A DNA stretch of 5,614 nt from Clostridia bacterium (lineage in GTDB: Bacteria > Bacillota_A > Clostridia > Christensenellales > Aristaeellaceae): the NCBI GenBank assembly GCA_017530275.1, contig JAFXMP010000109.1, forward strand, positions 1-5,614. Direction: 5' to 3'. The notes below the pieces were generated by a model that saw nothing but the letters and a program-made list of their open reading frames with translations, was not told the origin of the DNA and ran no database searches. Within the stretch, counting starts at the first letter, position 1. Every line of letters begins with the position of its first letter. A program made the position numbers and the translations under genes. Positions 1-5,541 of the stretch are shown here, in pieces.

Positions 1-458
1 AAGCCTTCCACCGCGGAAACGGGGACACGGGCGATGCGTTCGGGGTGGGTCCGGGCAGTTTCTTCGATCTCGGTACCCCCGTCCGCGGACGCGATGATCA
101 CCAAGCAAGCGTTTTCATGGTCGCCGGTCACGCTCAAGTAAAACTCTTTTTTCACCTCCACGGCCGGGGTGACCAGCAGCTTGCGCACCAGCTTGCCTTC
201 CGGTCCCGTCTGATTGGTCTTAAGCCGCATGCCCAACATTTCCCCGGCGATGGCGCGCGCCTCGTCCGCGTTTTCCGCCAGCTTGACGCCGCCCGCTTTG
301 CCGCGTCCGCCAGAATGGACCTGCGCTTTCAGCACGCAGCGGCCGTACTTTTCCGCGGCCGCCGCGGCCTGCTCCACAGTGGCGGCCACTTCTCCCGGGG
401 GTACGGGCGCGCCGTACGCGCCCAGCAGTTCCTTGGCTTGATACTCATGGATTTTCAT
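1..458 (-). CDS. sucC: Succinyl-CoA synthetase beta subunit (partial; C-terminal part lies beyond the left edge)
   Basis: This is the N-terminal ~152 codons of the ADP- or GDP-forming succinate-CoA ligase beta subunit, which is about 390 residues when complete. It makes ATP or GTP from succinyl-CoA (or the reverse) together with SucD, in the cytoplasm. The protein starts MKIHEYQAKELLGAYGAPVP, the classic SucC N-terminus. It continues into the nucleotide-binding part of the ATP-grasp domain, with QVHSGGRGKAGGVKLA at about residues 46-61 and a GGTEIEE segment near 127-133, both close to the E. coli protein. The ATG overlaps the TGA of korC (ATGA, 4 nt), and an AAGGTG ribosome site lies 7 nt upstream inside the end of korC, so the genes are probably translationally coupled. 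Its position after korDABC supports use of the succinyl-CoA made by Kor. The catalytic grasp and CoA-ligase domains are outside the window, so an intact gene cannot be confirmed. Confidence 0.95.
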   Translation of the reverse strand, partial: MKIHEYQAKELLGAYGAPVPPGEVAATVEQAAAAAEKYGRCVLKAQVHSGGRGKAGGVKLAENADEARAIAGEMLGMRLKTNQTGPEGKLVRKLLVTPAVEVKKEFYLSVTGDHENACLVIIASADGGTEIEETARTHPERIARVPVSAVEG

Positions 459-1048
459 TGCTTCGCACCTTTTTTCTTTTCGGAACGGGCTGCCGGGGCG
501 TTCCCCTCCCCAGGAACGGCAGACGCCAACTTCACGCCCTCCGCCAGCGCCTTTAGATTGATCTCCTCCGTACCCCGGGGGATATGGAGCGAGGCGGCCT
601 TCTTTAGTGTCTCCATGTCCGTAATGCCCAGCAGTGCGTTGATGCACCCCACAGCCAGCACATTCGCGGTCTGGGCGCGGCCCACCGTCTCTTTGGCCGT
701 GCGCAGGATGGGAAGGCGAAGTACCCGGTGGCCGTTCAAATTCTCCGGCACAGTAAGGCCCTCGTCAACGAGCACCAGGCAGTTTTCGGGGAGCGCGCGG
801 GTGTAGGTATCCAGCGCCTTCTGGGTCAGCGCCATGAGGAAGGTGGGCTGTTGCACCTTGGTAAAGCCGATGGGATCGTCCGAGATGAGCGTCTCCGCTT
901 TACAGGCCCCGCCGCGCGCTTCCGGGCCATAGGACTGGCTCTGGGCGGTGTATTTTCCTGACTGGACGGCCGCTTCCGCTAAGATGACCGAAGCGAGGAT
1001 CACGCCCTGGCCGCCGCTGCCCGCCAGACGAAGCTCCATTTTACTCAT
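455..1048 (-). CDS. korC: 2-oxoglutarate:ferredoxin oxidoreductase, gamma subunit
   Basis: This is the gamma subunit (POR/KOR gamma domain), 197 residues, part of the four-subunit Kor complex in the cytoplasm. The family in general helps bind CoA at the interface with the alpha/beta subunits. The sequence shows the typical N-terminus MELRLAGSGGQGV (AGSGGQG at residues 9-15) and YGPEARGG at 40-47, then a VDEGLTVP strand. The start is the ATG at 1048: an AGAGGAG ribosome site ends 10 nt upstream. An in-frame GTG at 1057 is only 1 nt from that site, and the ATG at 1039 has no good site. The gene overlaps korB by 8 nt and sucC by 4 nt. The last ~20 residues (from about AVPGEGNAPAARSEKKKG) form a Pro/Ala- then Lys-rich tail that looks like an extension beyond the domain. 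VorC of the branched-chain 2-oxoacid enzyme is similar; the sucC neighbour favours Kor. Confidence 0.93.
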   Translation of the reverse strand: MSKMELRLAGSGGQGVILASVILAEAAVQSGKYTAQSQSYGPEARGGACKAETLISDDPIGFTKVQQPTFLMALTQKALDTYTRALPENCLVLVDEGLTVPENLNGHRVLRLPILRTAKETVGRAQTANVLAVGCINALLGITDMETLKKAASLHIPRGTEEINLKALAEGVKLASAVPGEGNAPAARSEKKKGAKQ

Positions 1049-1919
1049 TTGCTTCACGCTCCTCTGCCAGCTTCTTGATCAGCATATCGTATTTATAAGT
1101 AAATTCTGGATACTGGGCATGATGCAGCAGGCCGATGACCAGCTTGTCCTTCAGCTGCTCCGGGTCCATCTTGGCCGCCTGCTCCACCGTGACCCCATGA
1201 TCCCGCTGCCACTTCATCATTTCTACAGCGTCGCCTTTTTTATTCTTGCGCCCGTAATAGGTGGGGCAGATGCTGGCCACGTCGATAATGGAAAAGCCTT
1301 TGTTGCGGATGCCGTCCTGGATCAGGCCGATGGTCTGCTGCACATGGTACGCGCTGCCCCGGGCGGCATAGGAAGCGCCCGCCCCGTAGGCCAGACCCGC
1401 GATATCGAAGGAACGGTCCAGATTGCCGTAAGGGGCGGTGGTGCCGTAAGCGTTGGTAGGCGTGGTGGGGCTGTACTGCCCGCCCGTCATGCCGTAAGTG
1501 CTGTTGTTCATCACCACCACGGTAAGCCCGATGTTCCTCCGGGCCGCGTGGATCAGGTGATTGCCCCCGATGGCGGAAATGTCGCCGTCCCCAGCGATCA
1601 CGATGACCTCCAGCTCGGGATTGGCCAGCTTGATGCCCGTAGCGAAGGCAATGGCCCGGCCGTGGGTGGTGTGGATCGTATTGAAGTCCATGTAGCCCGC
1701 CGCCCGGGAGGAGCAGCCGATGCCCGAAACGATCACGGTCTGGTTGCGGCTCAGGCCCAAGTTCTCGATGGCCTGCGCCACGTCGCGCATGATGATGCCG
1801 TTGCCGCAGCCGGGACACCAGATTTGCGGCAAATGCTCTGGACGCATGTACTTATAAATCAGGTTGGACATTTGTTTTGTCCGGGAAGCCGCGTTTACGT
1901 CGCCTGTATTGACTTTCAT
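1041..1919 (-). CDS. korB: 2-oxoglutarate:ferredoxin oxidoreductase, beta subunit (TPP-binding)
   Basis: This is the thiamine-diphosphate-binding catalytic subunit, 292 residues, which decarboxylates the 2-oxoacid and passes electrons to an internal [4Fe-4S] cluster. Visible motifs are CPGCG (35-39), IGCSSRAAGY (67-76), THGRAIAFATG (85-95), the TPP/Mg motif GDGD (110-113) with NN at 138-139, and YGMTGGQ (142-148). Cys35, Cys38, Cys69 and Cys218 have the spacing of the beta-subunit cluster ligands in this superfamily. The start at 1919 is supported by GGAGG 8 nt upstream, inside the end of korA; the alternative Met17 at 1871 has no ribosome site. The first ~16 residues are therefore a short extension before the usual MSNLIYKYMRPE-like start. 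The ATG directly abuts the TAA of korA. Substrate choice (2-oxoglutarate or a branched-chain 2-oxoacid) cannot be proved from sequence alone; sucC in the same operon supports 2-oxoglutarate. Confidence 0.95.
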   Translation of the reverse strand: MKVNTGDVNAASRTKQMSNLIYKYMRPEHLPQIWCPGCGNGIIMRDVAQAIENLGLSRNQTVIVSGIGCSSRAAGYMDFNTIHTTHGRAIAFATGIKLANPELEVIVIAGDGDISAIGGNHLIHAARRNIGLTVVVMNNSTYGMTGGQYSPTTPTNAYGTTAPYGNLDRSFDIAGLAYGAGASYAARGSAYHVQQTIGLIQDGIRNKGFSIIDVASICPTYYGRKNKKGDAVEMMKWQRDHGVTVEQAAKMDPEQLKDKLVIGLLHHAQYPEFTYKYDMLIKKLAEEREANE

Positions 1920-3056
1920 TTACGCTTCCTCCACTTTCTGCAGGATCTCCTGCGGTGTAATCACAGCGCCGTTGTACTTTCCCACAAAAGCGACGGGGCA
2001 GGCACCGCGGGCCAGCCTCTCCACTTCCAGTACGATCTGGCCGCAGTTATGCTCGGCCACCACGATTTTTTTAAGCCCGCCCAGCGCCGCGGTCAGTTCC
2101 CTTTCCGGGAAGGGCCAGATGGTGACGGGGCGGAAGATGCCGCAGCGGACTCCCTTAGCCCGCGCCATTTCCATGGCGGTCTGCGCCGCGCGCATGGTGC
2201 CGCCGTAACAAACGATGGCCACGTCGGCGTCGTCCATGTTGACCTGTTCGTAACGGACGATGTCCTTGTAGTTGTCCGAAATCTTGTGCATCAGCCGGTA
2301 CATCAGCTTCTCCGCTTCCTCGGTGGAGTTGGTGGGGAAGCCCGATTCGTCATGGATCAGGCCCGTGATGTTGTAGCGCTGGCCGCAGCCGAAGGGCGCC
2401 ATCTGGGGGACCATCTGGCCCTTTTTCTCGTTCATATGGTACGGCTTGCGTTTCGGATCGGGAAACTGCACCGTGGGCCGGTTGACGATGGTGATATCCT
2501 CCGCTTCCTTCATCTGCATGCCCTCGCGCAAATGCCCGATGATCTCATCCATCAGGAAAATCACCGGCGTCCTGTACCTTTCGGACAGGTTAAAGGCGCG
2601 GATCGTCTGGTAATACGCTTCCGTGACCGAGGAAGGGCTGATCACGATGATCGGGTGATCTCCGTGGGTCCCCCAGCGGGCCATCATCACGTCGCCCTGG
2701 GACGGGGAAGTTGGCATGCCCGTAGAAGGACCCATGCGCTGCACGTCCACCACCACGAGGGGGATTTCCGCCAGGCAGGCGTAGCCCAAGTTTTCCTGCT
2801 TTAAGGAAAAACCGGGGCCGCTGGTAGCGGTCATGGATTTTACGCCCGCCACCGACCCGCCGATGGCGCAGGCGATGGAGGCGATCTCATCTTCCATCTG
2901 AATGAATTTCCCGCCCACCTGGGGCAGACGGTAAGCCGAAAGCTCGGCGATCTCGGTGGAAGGGGTGATGGGGTAACCCGCGAACAGTCGCATACCGGCG
3001 GCAATCGCGCCTTCCACACACGCTTCGTTTCCCTGCATCAATACGACTTGATCCAC
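1920..3056 (-). CDS. korA: 2-oxoglutarate:ferredoxin oxidoreductase, alpha subunit
   Basis: This is the alpha subunit, 378 residues, with the pyrimidine-binding (PYR) domain followed by domain II; it forms the active site with KorB. Numbered from the GTG start, the motifs are MQGNEACVEGAIAAG (7-21), GYPITPSTEIAE (27-38, substrate-binding loop), QMEDEIAS (53-60), TSGPGFSL (78-85) and VQRMGPSTGMPT (105-116). A later IFRPVTIWPFPE segment is typical of domain II. I chose the GTG at 3056: AAGGAG lies 10 nt upstream, and the product then begins (M)DQVVLMQGNEA, matching the family's usual start. The upstream ATG at 3143 would add 29 residues that are only korD read in another frame. The later ATG at 3038, in a TGATG junction with the korD stop, has no ribosome site. 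The gene overlaps korD by 19 nt. Length and motifs look complete. Confidence 0.95.
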   Translation of the reverse strand: MDQVVLMQGNEACVEGAIAAGMRLFAGYPITPSTEIAELSAYRLPQVGGKFIQMEDEIASIACAIGGSVAGVKSMTATSGPGFSLKQENLGYACLAEIPLVVVDVQRMGPSTGMPTSPSQGDVMMARWGTHGDHPIIVISPSSVTEAYYQTIRAFNLSERYRTPVIFLMDEIIGHLREGMQMKEAEDITIVNRPTVQFPDPKRKPYHMNEKKGQMVPQMAPFGCGQRYNITGLIHDESGFPTNSTEEAEKLMYRLMHKISDNYKDIVRYEQVNMDDADVAIVCYGGTMRAAQTAMEMARAKGVRCGIFRPVTIWPFPERELTAALGGLKKIVVAEHNCGQIVLEVERLARGACPVAFVGKYNGAVITPQEILQKVEEA

Positions 3057-3271
3057 TGGTTCGCATCTCCTTCCGGCTCTTCTTCGTTGATATAAATCGC
3101 GTAATCCGGGCAGCGAAGCTCGCATTGTCCGCACAGTACACATTCCGCGTCCTTGACGCGCTGCACCTTATCGTTCACGATCTCCAGCGCTCCTTTGGGA
3201 CAGAACGCCGCGCAGATTCCGCATCCCTTGCACCAGTTCGGGTTCAGGATCAGTTCCTTTTTGACCGTCAT
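3038..3271 (-). CDS. korD: 2-oxoglutarate:ferredoxin oxidoreductase, ferredoxin-like delta subunit (2x[4Fe-4S])
   Basis: This is a small 77-residue iron-sulfur protein carrying two CxxCxxCxxxCP motifs, at Cys14/17/20/24 and Cys44/47/50/54, each followed by the usual hydrophobic turn (GAL, YAI). That is the bacterial 2x[4Fe-4S] ferredoxin fold. As first gene of the kor operon it is the delta subunit, which takes electrons from KorB and passes them to free ferredoxin. The ATG at 3271 has a perfect AGGAGG 6 nt upstream. An earlier in-frame ATG at 3295 lies before that ribosome site and would add eight residues (MMWYRRQI) with no family match, so it is rejected. The C-terminal DANQWIKSY overlaps the start of korA by 19 nt. 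A stand-alone ferredoxin is possible, but overlap and gene order make the subunit role much more likely. Confidence 0.92.
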   Translation of the reverse strand: MTVKKELILNPNWCKGCGICAAFCPKGALEIVNDKVQRVKDAECVLCGQCELRCPDYAIYINEEEPEGDANQWIKSY

Positions 3272-3335
3272 AATCTGCCTCCTATACCACATCATTCATA
3301 TCGATCTATTTTTTTATCGCGTCTTTCTGATAAGT

Positions 3336-3364
3336 ATTATACCTCATTCCAATCACAAATTAAA
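3336..3364 (-). promoter_or_regulatory. Predicted sigma-70/SigA promoter of the kor-suc operon
   Basis: On the minus strand there is a perfect -10 box TATAAT (3341 to 3336) preceded, after 17 bp, by a weak -35 TTTAAT (3364 to 3359). The inferred start site is near 3329, giving a leader of about 58 nt before korD. The poor -35 suggests the promoter needs an activator, which fits the divergent LysR gene. A TTGTGA half-site (3358 to 3353) lies in the spacer. Confidence 0.65.
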
Positions 3365-3382
3365 ACAGTTTTTATATCGTAG

Positions 3383-3411
3383 TTTTCACAAGCATTATTT
3401 TGTGATATAAT
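3383..3411 (+). promoter_or_regulatory. Predicted SigA promoter of the LysR-type regulator gene
   Basis: A perfect -10 TATAAT at 3406-3411, extended by TG one base upstream (3403-3404), is preceded after 17 bp by TTTTCA (3383-3388), which matches 4 of 6 bases of TTGACA. The inferred start near 3418 leaves a leader of about 20 nt. The inverted repeat at 3386-3405 fills the spacer and overlaps the -35, so binding there should block this promoter. Confidence 0.65.
3386..3405. promoter_or_regulatory. Candidate operator: perfect inverted repeat TCACAA-N8-TTGTGA
   Basis: Both six-base arms (3386-3391 and 3400-3405) are exact complements around an 8-bp AT-rich spacer. The centre lies about 66 bp upstream of the inferred kor start, the usual place for a LysR recognition site, and it also overlaps the regulator's own promoter. 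A third copy, TCACAA at 3353-3358, is exactly 33 bp upstream of the left arm, about three helical turns, and falls in the kor promoter spacer. I infer binding by the neighbouring LysR protein. Other regulators cannot be excluded. Confidence 0.5.
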
Positions 3412-3437
3412 TTCAACGAAGAACAGGGGGCGGTCGA

Positions 3438-4433
3438 ATGAATTTTCAGAACATGGAATACTTCATGATGGCGGCGGAAACGGGCAACATCACCCGGGCC
3501 GCTGAACGATTGCACATCAGCCAGCAAGCGCTGAGCGACTGCATATCACGCATGGAATCGGAACTGGGCTGTCGGCTGTTTGAACGCCGGCAGGGGCTGG
3601 AACTCACCTACGGCGGACGCCAGTACCGAGCGGCGGTGAAACGGATGCTGGATTTGTACAAGCAAACAGTGGTCATGCTGAACGACATCAACGAAAATAT
3701 CCGCGGGGAACTGCGCGTCGGCATTTCATACACCCGGGGTCAGGCGATCCTGCCCATGGTGCTGCCGGAATTCGTGCGCCGATTCCCCCTGGTGGAGCTT
3801 TCCGTACAGGAGGACAGTACACAGATGCTGGAAAGCCTGCTGGAGCGCGGAGAAATCGACGTGATGATCGGCTTTGCCCCGTTCCGCATCGACCGGGCGG
3901 AATCGTTCCCTTTGATGAAAGACCGCCTCCATCTTGTCATCCCAAAGATCCTGCTGCGGGATCGCTGGAGCACCACGGAGCAGATCGAAGCCCGCCTGTC
4001 TGCCTTCCGCGCGGATCACGATATCTCCATATTCCGCGATTTTCCTTTCGTCATGCTCAAGGAGGGGGACCGCATCCGCACCATCATGGATCAGGCGTTT
4101 AAAAAAGCGCGAATCAAACCGCTGATCAAATTTGAAACCAACAATACGCAGACAGCCATGGCCCTCGCCGCCGAGGGCATCGGGATCGCCGTATGCCCGG
4201 AGCTTTACCTCAACAGCAATTATGTGGCTTCAGGCACAGCCGGGTCGTATATCCGCCAGTTGGTCGAGGTATGTCCCCTGTTCGACGATTCCCTTTCAGA
4301 CACCATCGCCATCGGATACAACAAGGACCGTTATTGCAGCAAGACCGCCGAAAGCTTCATCCGCTTATGCCTGGAAAAAATGCACGGAGCGGAATATCCC
4401 ACCCCGTTTCAGGGAACTCCAGCGGAAATATGA
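3438..4433 (+). CDS. LysR-family transcriptional regulator, divergent to the kor operon
   Basis: This is a 331-residue LysR-type transcriptional regulator. The N-terminal winged helix-turn-helix is clear: MNFQNMEYFMMAAETGNITR followed by AAERLHISQQALSDCISRME (about 21-40) and the wing LGCRLFERR (43-51). The usual LTxAG turn reads LTYGG here. A linker helix follows, then the periplasmic-binding-like effector domain from about residue 91 (ELRVGISYTRGQ) to about 310, with the family's GEIDVMIGF and AAEGIGIAVCPE segments. An AGGGGG ribosome site lies about 7 nt before the ATG. It is somewhat longer than the usual ~300 residues because of a short C-terminal tail. Its place, back to back with korD across a palindrome-bearing gap, suggests that it controls kor-suc and itself in response to an unknown small molecule, perhaps an organic acid. 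I see no terminator just after its stop. The ligand cannot be read from the sequence. Confidence 0.93.
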   Translation: MNFQNMEYFMMAAETGNITRAAERLHISQQALSDCISRMESELGCRLFERRQGLELTYGGRQYRAAVKRMLDLYKQTVVMLNDINENIRGELRVGISYTRGQAILPMVLPEFVRRFPLVELSVQEDSTQMLESLLERGEIDVMIGFAPFRIDRAESFPLMKDRLHLVIPKILLRDRWSTTEQIEARLSAFRADHDISIFRDFPFVMLKEGDRIRTIMDQAFKKARIKPLIKFETNNTQTAMALAAEGIGIAVCPELYLNSNYVASGTAGSYIRQLVEVCPLFDDSLSDTIAIGYNKDRYCSKTAESFIRLCLEKMHGAEYPTPFQGTPAEI

Positions 4434-4482
4434 GAAATTCTTCCGGGAACTGGAACGCGAAGTCCAGAACGCGGAGGGAAGC

Positions 4483-4605
4483 TCACAAGTCACATTCGCT
4501 TCGAGGCAGTAGTTTTTTCTTTAGCTCTTCATTGTGGTACAGAAGGAAAAACAAGCCTGCCGTGAAGAAGTCGATGAAACCCAGGAGAAAGCCTGGACGG
4601 TTGGT
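4483..4605 (-). pseudogene. Possible C-terminal remnant of a small membrane protein
   Basis: On the minus strand, an open frame of 40 codons ends with TGA at 4485-4483. It reads as a strongly hydrophobic helix (RPGFLLGFIDFFTAGLFFLL) followed by a charged tail (YHNEELKKKLLPRSECDL), as in a one-helix membrane anchor with a cytoplasmic lysine-rich end. In-frame TAA codons stand directly upstream, from 4608, and there is no start or ribosome site, so if real it is a tail fragment. I cannot assign a family. The T-x-G-[LI] pattern inside the helix loosely recalls short Firmicute membrane proteins such as DUF4234. The opposite strand is also partly open, so chance is a real alternative. Confidence 0.25.
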
Positions 4606-5029
4606 TTATCTGTACCATTACGGATTAATCATGGAAGAGCCATCCCCGAAGAAATGCAAGGACTTAGGCCGATTGGTTTCAAGCTTTGATTCAAGCACAT
4701 GGGATAACGCATTACGAGAAATCATTTTTCATGGGAATCTCGGGAAATTCCAGAGTGATATAACTCTCGTGGATGCTCTGCTGGAGACGGAAAATGCTGT
4801 TCTGGTGGAAGCAAGTCCATATGACGGTATCTATGGAGCAGGATTGGCTGAAAGCGATTTATTGAATCCGGATGGGACTCTTAAGGTGATGCCGGAAAAT
4901 TGGAAAAATCCGAAAAACGGAACCCGGGCTACAAATCACCTCGGTTTTGTATTGATGGGAATTCGTGACTTATTCCGTCAGCTTATGGAGCATTCCTGGT
5001 GTCCTCGGGAAGAATATCACTCCTTATGA
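4574..5029 (+). pseudogene. 5'-truncated NADAR-family protein (YbiA/DUF1768-like)
   Basis: The frame from about 4625 to the TGA at 5029 matches the C-terminal half of NADAR proteins, N-glycosidases that act on ADP-ribose-type or riboflavin-pathway substrates; some are antitoxins of DarT-type systems. Recognisable blocks are PSPKKCKDLGRLVSSFD, the helix WDNALREIIFHGNLGKF, LVEASPYDGIYGAGL and NHLGFVLMGIRDLF. The Trp at 4700-4702 and Asp at 4823-4825 correspond to E. coli YbiA Trp89 and Asp130. The position of Trp133 is Tyr (4832-4834), and the N-terminal half with the catalytic Glu48 is absent. Upstream codons in this frame do not resemble the family and no other frame holds the missing part. 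The first usable ATG is 4574 with only a weak GAAGAAG before it; ATG 4631 is the next. I call it a decayed gene, though a short expressed product cannot be excluded. Confidence 0.7.
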
Positions 5030-5331
5030 GTTTCCGTGCCAACATTGGCGGAAGGCGTTGGCAGAGCAAACAAATCGCTTCAATCTTTCTAACCGACCGG
5101 TCTATGCAGTTAGCAGATTACTGCCTCCTGATGCAATCAGAACCCGCGAACTATCATCCTGATTATCGGCTACAGACCGTTCAGAAGTGCTCGCAATCAC
5201 AAGCTATATTTCGGGTTTGTGAAAAATGCCGTCCGTATCGACCGCCTTTTTTAGCACGACCGTCCGAAAAAATTAGACGCTGAAGAGAGGACACACATGA
5301 AGGCTGATTAGAAATCAGGCTGAAAAATTAG
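5030..5331. other. Unassigned AT-richer stretch without a convincing gene
   Basis: Several short frames are open here (for example plus-strand 4999-5283 and 4965-5162), but none shows a recognisable domain, a good ribosome site or consistent codon use. The minus strand is interrupted by stops in all frames. Local structure includes GCCAAC-N13-GTTGGC (5038-5043 and 5057-5062) with an internal GCCAA-N2-TTGGC, a repeated CCGTCCG (5229-5235 and 5260-5266), and CTGATT-AGA-AATCAG (5304-5318). It looks like decayed DNA, possibly the rest of the region that carried the NADAR remnant. Confidence 0.4.
5297..5311 (+). other. Four-codon mini-ORF (MKAD) with a good ribosome binding site
   Basis: GAGAGG at 5285-5290 is followed, 6 nt later, by ATG AAG GCT GAT TAG. 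The stop falls in the loop side of the hairpin at 5304-5318, and a strong terminator begins 20 nt further on. This could be the start of a lost gene, a leader peptide, or chance. Confidence 0.25.
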
Positions 5332-5372
5332 AAATCTGCTAACAGGGGCAATCGTCTGTTAGCAGATTTTTT
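5332..5372 (+). terminator. Strong rho-independent terminator (plus strand)
   Basis: A perfect 14-bp stem (AAATCTGCTAACAG at 5332-5345 with CTGTTAGCAGATTT at 5356-5369) closes a 10-nt loop and runs into six T (5367-5372). It would stop plus-strand transcripts coming from the LysR/NADAR side before they run into the tRNA antisense. On the minus strand the stem is followed by a weaker, interrupted T tract, so some two-way activity is possible. Confidence 0.85.
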
Positions 5373-5390
5373 GTGTTCCGCAGCGTCCTG

Positions 5391-5454
5391 AAAAAGAAAA
5401 ATCCTACCAGCTTCACAGCTGCCTTTTGAGGGCAAATCTGTCTGTTCTGGTAGG
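5391..5454 (-). terminator. Rho-independent terminator of the tRNA-Arg transcript
   Basis: Read on the minus strand, CCTACCAG (5454 to 5447) pairs perfectly with CTGGTAGG (5410 to 5403). Inside is a smaller TGCC/GGCA stem, and directly after comes ATTTTTCTTTTT (5402 to 5391). It starts 6 nt after the encoded CCA end of the tRNA, so it is the likely end of the tRNA precursor. Confidence 0.75.
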
Positions 5455-5459
5455 CAAAA

Positions 5460-5536
5460 TGGTGATCCCGGCGGGATTCGAACCCACGGCCTGTCGCTTA
5501 GGAGGCGACCGCTCTATCCTGCTGAGCTACGGGACC
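5460..5536 (-). tRNA. tRNA-Arg (anticodon CCU), CCA encoded
   Basis: The minus strand folds into a complete 77-nt cloverleaf. The acceptor stem is GGTCCCG with CGGGATC (one G-U pair), the D stem GCTC/GAGC, and the anticodon stem GTCGC/GCGAC around loop CTCCTAA. The T arm is GTGGG-TTCGAAT-CCCGC, followed by discriminator A and an encoded CCA. The anticodon CCT (plus-strand positions 5502 to 5500) reads the rare arginine codon AGG. No promoter is evident in the 78 bases upstream, so it may come from a longer transcript starting beyond the right edge. Its 3' end faces the decayed region. Confidence 0.97.
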
Positions 5537-5541
5537 TCGTT

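Noticed and set aside
45..806. A 253-codon plus-strand open frame
   Set aside because: It is antisense to sucC and korC with no recognisable protein features.
1240..1818. A 192-codon minus-strand open frame inside korB
   Set aside because: It is a shifted reading of korB, rich in His, Arg and Gly, with no independent evidence.
948..2804. A 618-codon open frame on the plus strand, antisense to korB and korA
   Set aside because: It is His/Val/Arg-rich antisense of well-supported genes, has no domain or ribosome site, and is expected from GC-rich third positions.
3386..3420. A Rex- or CRP-type operator in the divergent promoter
   Set aside because: Those sites read TTGTGA...TCACAA, whereas here the arms are in the opposite order. 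The overlapping TTGTGA...TTTCAA has too many mismatches.
4132..4512. Plus-strand frame ending in a charged, helix-like stretch past the LysR stop
   Set aside because: Its first two thirds are a shifted reading of the LysR gene; the charged end looks helical but has no start, ribosome site or family.
4498..4525. A terminator after the LysR gene at the T-rich stretch near 4513
   Set aside because: The T run is there, but I find no stem of useful length in front of it.
4999..5283. 94-codon plus-strand open frame after the NADAR remnant
   Set aside because: No ribosome site, no recognisable motif, and it overlaps the end of the NADAR frame; probably chance in decayed DNA.
5281..5372. A T-box or other known riboswitch before the terminator
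   Set aside because: There is no T-box AGGGTGG-type sequence, no specifier loop, and no downstream gene for it to control.
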